From JAXLWB01 sp046328715 (GTDB taxonomy: Bacteria > Chloroflexota > Anaerolineae > Caldilineales > Caldilineaceae): a DNA stretch of 64,000 bases. The stretch lies in contig JAXLWB010000051.1 of the NCBI GenBank assembly GCA_046328715.1, positions 1-64,000 on the forward strand. The letters are read 5' to 3'. Both the position numbers and the translations under genes were made by a program. Below, in pieces: positions 54,610 to 61,117 of this stretch. Below the pieces are notes generated by a model. That model was given only the letters and a program-made list of their open reading frames with translations, was not told where the DNA came from and did not search any database. Each line of letters begins with the position of its first letter. Positions within the stretch are counted from its first letter, which is position 1.

Positions 54610-54892
54610 AAATTTTATTTCCTTTTTTACAATCTTTTTTAGACGTACAACGTGATCGAGCATAGCAAGTTCAAGGGATGGTTGTCACCCTCAAAGAAGG
54701 AGGGTAATGGAATGGTCCAGGGATGGTGAAGGATGGTACGAGACTAACATGCTGGCTCTATGAAGATTTTTGTTTCCTTTTAAGGAGTGTGAATTTCCCA
54801 AACGTAACCGCATAGTCTGTTCTTTTTTTGAAAGAGTCCGTTTCAAGCGAAAAGTGATGCCGGCTCGCTTTCCTAAAGCACTTCTCCGGGCA

Positions 54893-55165
54893 CTAGCGTC
54901 GTGACAGTCGGGATTCATAACGCATATACCAGAACAACATCAACGCTGTGACAATCAAGTTAAAGCCATGCAACAGCCAGATCGGTCCTATCGGCAGGCT
55001 ATAGACGTAGATCGCATACAGCAGATTGCCCACATTGTTGAAGAGCAGGTTTGTCATGCTGTAGGACTTCAGATTTCGAGTCGTGAAGGCCTTCATCAAC
55101 ATCGGCAAGGTTCCAACTATAAATAAGGCGCTCGAAAGCGAGCCAGCTACTATCGGAATATCCAT
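54893..55165 (-). CDS. Small PQ-loop/SemiSWEET-like membrane protein
   Basis: The 90-aa product has three hydrophobic segments: IPIVAGSLSSALFIVGTLPM, SMTNLLFNNVGNLLYAIYVY and IWLLHGFNLIVTALMLFWYM. GTLPMLMKAFTTRNLKSYSM corresponds to the PQ-loop region (LPM instead of LPQ). SemiSWEETs are dimeric sugar facilitators of this size. The AGGAGG about 8 nt before the ATG is strong. It overlaps the GNAT gene end by 16 nt, so the two are co-transcribed. Confidence 0.75.
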   Translation of the reverse strand: MDIPIVAGSLSSALFIVGTLPMLMKAFTTRNLKSYSMTNLLFNNVGNLLYAIYVYSLPIGPIWLLHGFNLIVTALMLFWYMRYESRLSRR

Positions 55166-56181
55166 TGTTCATCACCTCCTTTTGTTAGATTTGTACTTGC
55201 ATCCCTCGACTTCCCAGCATGAATCACTACGATGGGTTTCTTCTTCGGGAACTGAGACATGGATGCAGCAGGATTGCGCTGCAATCTAGCGCCCCACTTC
55301 ACCAACTGGTTGCCCAGCCACAACCGAAACTGCGAAACCGGACTTGTAGATTGATCAAGTCTTGCTGCACTTTTAAGCAGGCGACGCTTGTCTGCCTCTT
55401 GAAGGTAGGCTTGCATACGCAGTTGTGCTGACGCATACATTGGATCGGGTAACATAATTCGCTCCTGTTTTTGAATTTCGAATTGACTACTCGCAAACTT
55501 TTCTAAAAACTTCATCCTCAAGCGGTTGGTAAAAAAAACTAGTTGATACTCACTTGCAGAGCACGTGAGTGCAGGCGAACTGACGGATCTGCTGCTAGGG
55601 AAAAGGCTACCAAGCCCCTTCAGAAACCCCTGCCAACGAGTGGAAAAGGATGTTTCATCCAGCACGACGATATACTCATTCATCCAATCACTGTCATTGA
55701 TTTGGTAACTAAAGCCGCTGCCTTGTAACAAACGCAACACTCGCCAATTGCTTGGCTCGAACAAGACTCGTAGTTGGCGAATCTGATTGGCCTTGGCGTG
55801 GTGATGAAGTTGCTGCCAGAGGCGACGACCTACACGGTGCCCTTGAAATTGATCTTCAACCAGAATGCCAGGTTCGGCACTTGGCGGCCCTTTGACTGCC
55901 TCGCGCACATAATAGGCCACGCCCACGATTCGTTCACTGCCAGCTTGCACCGTGGCAACAAAGCCAGCGCCCTTGTCAGATCCCATCTGACAGACTGCGC
56001 GCAACTCTTCTGGGGAAGGGATGCGCATTTGGAGGTAACGATAGTAGATGCTCTCCGGCGAGAGACGTTGGTGCATTTCCTGCAACAAGTCGAGATCGTC
56101 AGGTCGAATCGGTCGTACCGTGATAGGCAGTATCGGCTCGGTAAGTGGTTTACTGCCTTGCAGTTTTTGGTTGGATGTCAT
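55150..56181 (-). CDS. GNAT-family N-acetyltransferase
   Basis: The ATG at 56181 (GGAGAGA upstream) gives a 343-aa protein. The N-terminal ~170 residues are a GNAT domain like that of Pat-type protein acetyltransferases: RPIRPDDLDLLQEMHQRLSP, ESIYYRYLQMRIPSPEEL, ERIVGVAYYVRE and the acetyl-CoA loop VEDQFQGHRVGRRLWQQL with the Q/RxxGxG/A-type motif. The C-terminal half is helical and basic with no known domain. It is preceded by a strong inverted repeat (56220-56256) in its leader. Substrate unknown. Confidence 0.85.
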   Translation of the reverse strand: MTSNQKLQGSKPLTEPILPITVRPIRPDDLDLLQEMHQRLSPESIYYRYLQMRIPSPEELRAVCQMGSDKGAGFVATVQAGSERIVGVAYYVREAVKGPPSAEPGILVEDQFQGHRVGRRLWQQLHHHAKANQIRQLRVLFEPSNWRVLRLLQGSGFSYQINDSDWMNEYIVVLDETSFSTRWQGFLKGLGSLFPSSRSVSSPALTCSASEYQLVFFTNRLRMKFLEKFASSQFEIQKQERIMLPDPMYASAQLRMQAYLQEADKRRLLKSAARLDQSTSPVSQFRLWLGNQLVKWGARLQRNPAASMSQFPKKKPIVVIHAGKSRDASTNLTKGGDEQWIFR

Positions 56182-56219
56182 AGTTAATCTCTCCGTCCTT
56201 GATTTCACAGCTGAGAGCG

Positions 56220-56256
56220 CAAGCGTCGGCGCACCAAGTTTGTGCGCCGACGCTTG
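56220..56256. repeat. Perfect 15-bp GC-rich inverted repeat upstream of GNAT gene
   Basis: CAAGCGTCGGCGCAC (56220-56234) is exactly inverted at 56242-56256 with a 7-nt loop. It lies about 40 bp before the GNAT start and 117 bp after the small ORF at 56373. With no T-tract it may be an mRNA leader hairpin, operator, or part of a terminator for the small ORF. Confidence 0.65.
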
Positions 56257-56372
56257 ACAATCTATTCAAACGAGTTCGCTGATCTCTTGGGGGTGCGTAC
56301 CTAACACTCCCGAGAGCTGAATCGGCTTTCAATCCGTTTCGCCATCAGCTGCAACAAGGTATTCAAGGAGCG

Positions 56373-56534
56373 TCACAAAATCGTCACGAAATTAACTACC
56401 CCTGCCTGGGTCGCAAAGAGACAGAGCGCTTGAATCCGTACGCCGTTCACAATGTTCAGTCGGTTGAGTGCATTCCCGTTTGAGTAGGTGCCGCCCTTGC
56501 CTGTTAAGTAGTTGGTACTAGGTAGCGTGTTCAT
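56373..56534 (-). CDS. Possible 53-aa peptide gene
   Basis: An ATG at 56534 preceded by GAAGGAGAA (8 nt upstream) opens a 53-codon frame, MNTLPSTNYLTGKGGTYSNG ... RIQALCLFATQAGVVNFVTIL. The front is polar with Gly/Asn/Ser; the end is hydrophobic. The family is not recognised. The strong ribosome site is the main support. It could be a small membrane-active peptide or the stub of a larger broken gene. Confidence 0.4.
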   Translation of the reverse strand: MNTLPSTNYLTGKGGTYSNGNALNRLNIVNGVRIQALCLFATQAGVVNFVTIL

Positions 56535-56691
56535 TCGTTGTTCTCCTTCTGCATACAAACAAAGCTTTAAGTCGGGAGTCAATGCCAGCCCATTTCCTCC
56601 TAATTTTGTAAATTTGCTGGCACTCAGGCCTTATATAATGAATAACCTGGTGAATGGCCCAGGCGGGGTACCACATCGGCGAGCACTACAT

Positions 56692-57522
56692 CTACTTGCG
56701 AATCGCAATCACTTCCAGGTAGGTCGAATCGACCTGAGTAACGCCGTTATGACCGTCGTTATGTTGCGTCCAAAGCTGTTCCAAGTCGCAGCGCAATGAC
56801 TTTTGCGCCTCAGCATTGAGCGTAGCAAAGGCACGCAACGTGGGTCCATAATAGGTACGGAAGTATTCCACGGTTGCCGCTGTGCTGAATGGAAAGTTGA
56901 AGGTGATGATTCGTTGCCTACAATCGACCTCGGCGCACCGCTGCCCCAGCCGTTCTTTGACCGTGGCTGTATTCCCCCACTGAATGGGTGATGAAATGCC
57001 CGGCGCTGGCGGCACATGTTTGGCCATAATTTTGAACATCTGACCGATGAAGCCGTCAGGCGTCCAGTTGGCCATCACAACGCGTCCCCCAGATCGGCAG
57101 ACCCGCATCAGTTCGGTGGCGGTTGCCTCGGGTCGGGGGGCAAACATGGCCCCAAACATCGAAACGACTGCGTCGAAGCTGCCATCGGAATAGGGCATCT
57201 GCTCAACATTGCCTTCCTCGAAGCGAATCGCCAGCCCTTCGTTGTGCGCCCAGGCCTGCGCCTGTTCAACCAGGTTAGGAGCAATATCAATCCCAGTGAC
57301 CTTTGCCCCGCTGCGTGCAGCAGGGATGGTGAGGTTGCCCGTGCCACAAGCCACGTCCAACACCCGTTCTCCAGGCCGGAAGTTGAGGCGAGCAATAAAT
57401 TCAGATGCGCCCACCTCATAGGATTTGGCAATCTTGCCAAAGTCGCCAGCCATCCAGGTCGCCTTGGTACGGACAGTAAGCTCATCGGTTGGTACGGGTC
57501 GACTCACACTGGTTGTTGTCAT
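56692..57522 (-). CDS. Class I SAM-dependent methyltransferase
   Basis: The 276-aa product has motif I VLDVACGTGNLTIPAARSGA, the acidic residue of motif II in VTGIDIAPNLVEQAQAWA, LPYS-like EQMPYSDGSFDAVVSMFGAM (motif IV) and CRSGGRVVMANWTPDGFIGQ, typical of UbiE-like small-molecule methyltransferases. CAGGAGA precedes the ATG. It is divergent from the BTAD regulator at 57866 and could be its target, but nothing in the sequence shows this. Substrate unknown. Confidence 0.9.
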   Translation of the reverse strand: MTTTSVSRPVPTDELTVRTKATWMAGDFGKIAKSYEVGASEFIARLNFRPGERVLDVACGTGNLTIPAARSGAKVTGIDIAPNLVEQAQAWAHNEGLAIRFEEGNVEQMPYSDGSFDAVVSMFGAMFAPRPEATATELMRVCRSGGRVVMANWTPDGFIGQMFKIMAKHVPPAPGISSPIQWGNTATVKERLGQRCAEVDCRQRIITFNFPFSTAATVEYFRTYYGPTLRAFATLNAEAQKSLRCDLEQLWTQHNDGHNGVTQVDSTYLEVIAIRK

Positions 57523-57675
57523 GTTTCTGTCTCCTGGTTTGCAAGAAAGTCGGACAAGACGGGTGAGGCGCTTTCGTTTCCTATTGGCTCCTCGTTTCGC
57601 CGATGCCTTATTAACTTTGAACTGGACTCAGCATAACAAGCGACAGCGGCGAGATCGTCCCCCACGAATGTCAAG

Positions 57676-57705
57676 AGCGCGTCCAAAGCGCGTCCAAAGC
57701 GCGTC
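57676..57705. repeat. 11-bp tandem repeat
   Basis: AGCGCGTCCAA occurs twice and a partial third time (AGCGCGTC) head to tail in the gap between the methyltransferase and BTAD genes. It could be an array of binding sites for a regulator, as direct 11-bp repeats are typical for SARP-type activators. Confidence 0.7.
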
Positions 57706-57795
57706 GAGAATGAGTCAGAGCCGCAAGCATTAGCGACCGGTAACACCGAGTCTTATACACTTGCAGCTCTGACAGGGACCTTTACCGAATAAAGA

Positions 57796-57825
57796 TTGCG
57801 AGGATTATTGGAAATCAAGTAAAAT
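57796..57825 (+). promoter_or_regulatory. Possible promoter of the first tandem BTAD gene
   Basis: TTGCGA (57796-57801) and TAAAAT (57820-57825) are separated by 18 bp, about 40 bp before the ATG at 57866. It is a moderate match to the sigma-70 consensus in an AT-rich stretch. Confidence 0.45.
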
Positions 57826-57865
57826 AGAACAATCTCAAGTTTGCTTACCTTTGCGAATCTCTGCC

Positions 57866-60800
57866 ATGGCTGACACACTCGAACTTGCACTGTTGGGAAA
57901 TCCAGAACTTCGTCTCGCCGGACACCCTCTGGCAAGGTTTCGTTCAAGTAAGGTCTATGCCCTTCTCTACTATCTTGCGGTCACTCAACGCGCACAGCCA
58001 CGCTCGGTTTTGGCGGGGCTCCTGTGGGCCGAGATTGAGGAGTATTACGCCCGGCGCAATTTCAATCGCACCCTCTCAGACCTGGCTCAGTATGTCGGTG
58101 ACCATCTATTGATCGAACGGCAAGCCGTGACTTTTGATCTCAACCAACCTTATTGGCTGGATGTGGCCCAGCTCGAAGCGGCGGCGGCGTTGCAGCCAAA
58201 CGAACAAAACGTAGACTCCCTCGCCACCGCAGTCAATCTCTATCGAGGTGACTTTCTCGATGGCTTCTACGTACAAGATGCCCCCGAGTTCGAACAGTGG
58301 GTTCTAGGCGAACGCACCCGGCTGCGCGCCCATGCGCTGCAACTGCTCCACACGCTCGCCGACTATCAAGCCGAACTTGGCAACGAAGTGCGGGCCATGG
58401 ACTATGTCCGCCGCATCCTGCAATTGGAGCCATGGCGCGAGGAAGCCCATCGCCAGCTCATGCTGTTGTTGGCACGCAGCGGACAACGCAGCGCCGCCCT
58501 TGCCCAATTCGAACTTTGCCGTCAGGCCCTGCACAGTGAGTTGAGTGTAGAACCCGACCCTGTCACCCTTGATCTTGTCGCCCAGATCCGCGCTGGTACG
58601 TTTGACAAAGCGACAGCAATGCCCAACCTTGTACGTAACAAGGTGACCCATGAACAGCTACAGCCAGCCGCGCAACCTGAGCAACCCGTGGCAACCCAGC
58701 CAGTCAACCACGCACCTCCACATAACCTGCCTGGTCAGCGCACGCCCTTCGTAGGTCGAGAACAAGAACTGGCCGAAATCACAGAGCTGCTGGGAGAAAA
58801 TGATGACTGTCGTTTACTGACCTTGACGGGACCGGGTGGCATGGGCAAAACACGACTGGCGCTCAAGGCAGCAGAACAGCTCGTTGCCGGACCTGTCCTA
58901 CAACAGCGCTTTGGCGATGGCATCTTCTTTGTACCGTTAGAAAATGCAGGGGATGGCGAGGGATTAGCCTCGGCGATGATCTCAGTAATTTGTGCGGAGT
59001 GTGGTTTTTCCCTACAGATGAACGTGTCGCTTACCGATCAGCTTGCCCATTGCTTGCGCAACAAGGCCATGCTCCTGGTGTTGGACAATTTTGAACATCT
59101 AACCCAAGAGGCGGCGTTGCTTTCCGATCTGCTAGCAGCTGCCCCCAAGTTGAAATTGCTGGTTACCTCGCGCGAAGCGCTTGGCCTGCAAGAAGCCTGG
59201 TTTTACCCGCTGCTCGGCCTTTCCTTTCCACAGAACCAAGCAGTCAATGGCGTTGGGCCGGAGCAATATGACGCCGTGCGCCTCTTTGTGCAGTGTGCCA
59301 GGCGCGCACAGCCCGCTTTCGCCTTTGAGAACGAACGTGCCGCCGTGTTGCGCATCTGTACGCTGGTGGAAGGCATGCCGCTGGGCATTGAATTAGCTGC
59401 GGTCTGGCTGCGGGTGATGAGCTGTGAACAGATTGCGCAAGAGGTGGCCCGTGGGCTGGATATTCTCACAGCCCGCTACCAGAATCTTCCGGCACGTCAC
59501 CGCAGCATGCGCGTCGTGCTAGAGCACTCGTGGGCACTACTGAACACAGAGGAACAAAAAGCGATTGCGCAGCTTGCCATCTTTCGGGGCAAATTTCGCC
59601 AGGAAGCGGCGAGTGCTATTACCGGAGCTTCGCTCTTTACCCTACTTACGCTGGTGGAGAAAGCGATGGTGCGGGCGACCAGTGGCGGCTATTATCAACT
59701 GCACGAATTAACCCGCCAATTTGCCGAAGAACAGCTCGACAGCGTTCGTAGAACTACACTACGCAATGCACATGCCACCTATTACGCTGGATTATTGAAT
59801 CGCCACCAGCCTCATCTCTTCACCAGCACCTTTCGCCAGATATGGACAGAGGTAAGCGGCGAACTGGACAATATTCGCCATGCCTGGCAGTGGCTGATTG
59901 AATCGGCGGGTGCAGGGCACAACGACCTGCTGTTGCCCACTCTGCTGCGCCACATGGCCGGCGTGCTGACCACCTATCACGTTTTTCACTCACTCGTGCT
60001 CACAGGTCAGGCGCTCTTTGATCAAGCATGCCAGGTCTTAGAGGCGGCTGGGTGGAGGAACAGTCACATTGCCCTCGATGGGCAGCCTAGTCGCAGTGCG
60101 GCTTTACTCAAGCTCCAGATCAGCGCAGCCCAATTTCAAATGGAAATGGGTCACTATCGGGTAAGCTGGACGATGGCCGAACAAACGATAGCTGCCAGTC
60201 GAGCCTTCGGCATCGACGATGATCTGGCCAGCGCCCTGGTTGTCTATGGTCGGACACAGGTTCGGCGCGGCGACTACCATGCGGCAATCCCTGCCCTGGA
60301 AGAGGCGCTGGTCCTGGCTGAACGGTTACCTGCGCCGGGTTGCCGGGGCGAAGCGCTGATCAACTTAGGGGTCGTGGCCAATAGTGAGGGACGTCACGCT
60401 GATGCCCACGCCTATTATCGCCGGGCGCTAGAGTTCGCCCAATCCTTGGGGTACCGGCCTTGGATCGAGCGGATCTTGAATAACCTTGGCACCCTCTATT
60501 TTCGCCAGCGCGACTATCGGCAGGCTCTCTCCGCCTATGAAGAGTCGCTACAGATGGCGCAGGAAGAGGGCGACCAGACCTATGTCATGATTAACATCAG
60601 TAATATTGGTGGCGTACAGCGGGTCTCCACCCAATATCAGGCGTCTATCCAATCCTATCAACGAAGCCTGGGCATGGCGCGCAGCATGGGTATGGAGCGC
60701 TGGATCGCCGCTAACCTCAATGGCCTTGCCCTTGTCTATCTGGAGGTGCAGGACTTCACCAATGCCGAAGGCGTGCTACGTGAGGCGCTCGTGGTGGGGC

Positions 60801-61078
60801 AACGCAGTGATAGCACACTCGACTTGCTGGGCAGTATAGGTCTCTTGGGCCATGTCTTTGCCCATCGCGGTCAGATGGAAGCCGCGCTCAAGGCACTCCT
60901 CTTTGTCGAGCAGCATCCTTCCACCATGGCACGCGACAAGGTCTACAATCAGCCGATCCTCACTGAATTGCGCAGCGAATTGCCGCCAGAACTATTGACG
61001 CAGACAGCGACCTGGGCCACTGGTCAAACGACCGAGGGAGTGGTACATTGGCTGTTGTCTGGCCCGCCCAGACAATAA
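57866..61078 (+). CDS. BTAD/NB-ARC/TPR transcriptional regulator (tandem copy A)
   Basis: The ATG at 57866 begins MADTLELALLGNPELRLAGH; a TTG 15 nt earlier is the alternative. Residues ~1-100 are the winged helix (VYALLYYLAVTQRAQPRSVL), ~100-245 the BTAD (LYRGDFLDGFYVQDAPEFEQ, ILQLEPWREEAHRQLMLLLA). A linker leads to RTPFVGREQELAEI and an NB-ARC ATPase with Walker A LTGPGGMGKTRLAL, Walker B MLLVLDNFEHL and GMPLGIELAA. The C-terminal ~330 residues are TPR repeats (RGEALINLGVVANSEGRHAD, ILNNLGTLYFRQRDYRQALS). It is a STAND-type sensor-regulator; the signal is unknown. A close paralogue follows after 39 bp. Confidence 0.93.
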   Translation: MADTLELALLGNPELRLAGHPLARFRSSKVYALLYYLAVTQRAQPRSVLAGLLWAEIEEYYARRNFNRTLSDLAQYVGDHLLIERQAVTFDLNQPYWLDVAQLEAAAALQPNEQNVDSLATAVNLYRGDFLDGFYVQDAPEFEQWVLGERTRLRAHALQLLHTLADYQAELGNEVRAMDYVRRILQLEPWREEAHRQLMLLLARSGQRSAALAQFELCRQALHSELSVEPDPVTLDLVAQIRAGTFDKATAMPNLVRNKVTHEQLQPAAQPEQPVATQPVNHAPPHNLPGQRTPFVGREQELAEITELLGENDDCRLLTLTGPGGMGKTRLALKAAEQLVAGPVLQQRFGDGIFFVPLENAGDGEGLASAMISVICAECGFSLQMNVSLTDQLAHCLRNKAMLLVLDNFEHLTQEAALLSDLLAAAPKLKLLVTSREALGLQEAWFYPLLGLSFPQNQAVNGVGPEQYDAVRLFVQCARRAQPAFAFENERAAVLRICTLVEGMPLGIELAAVWLRVMSCEQIAQEVARGLDILTARYQNLPARHRSMRVVLEHSWALLNTEEQKAIAQLAIFRGKFRQEAASAITGASLFTLLTLVEKAMVRATSGGYYQLHELTRQFAEEQLDSVRRTTLRNAHATYYAGLLNRHQPHLFTSTFRQIWTEVSGELDNIRHAWQWLIESAGAGHNDLLLPTLLRHMAGVLTTYHVFHSLVLTGQALFDQACQVLEAAGWRNSHIALDGQPSRSAALLKLQISAAQFQMEMGHYRVSWTMAEQTIAASRAFGIDDDLASALVVYGRTQVRRGDYHAAIPALEEALVLAERLPAPGCRGEALINLGVVANSEGRHADAHAYYRRALEFAQSLGYRPWIERILNNLGTLYFRQRDYRQALSAYEESLQMAQEEGDQTYVMINISNIGGVQRVSTQYQASIQSYQRSLGMARSMGMERWIAANLNGLALVYLEVQDFTNAEGVLREALVVGQRSDSTLDLLGSIGLLGHVFAHRGQMEAALKALLFVEQHPSTMARDKVYNQPILTELRSELPPELLTQTATWATGQTTEGVVHWLLSGPPRQ

Positions 61079-61117
61079 TGCTGGTCACATTTTTGCAAAA
61101 GTACGTTGTCAATCGCA

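Noticed and set aside
54610..54892. Riboswitch in the leader of the fibre-like gene
   Set aside because: The ~280-bp gap has a purine-rich stretch and short hairpins, but I cannot match it to any conserved riboswitch core. I see nothing else in it.
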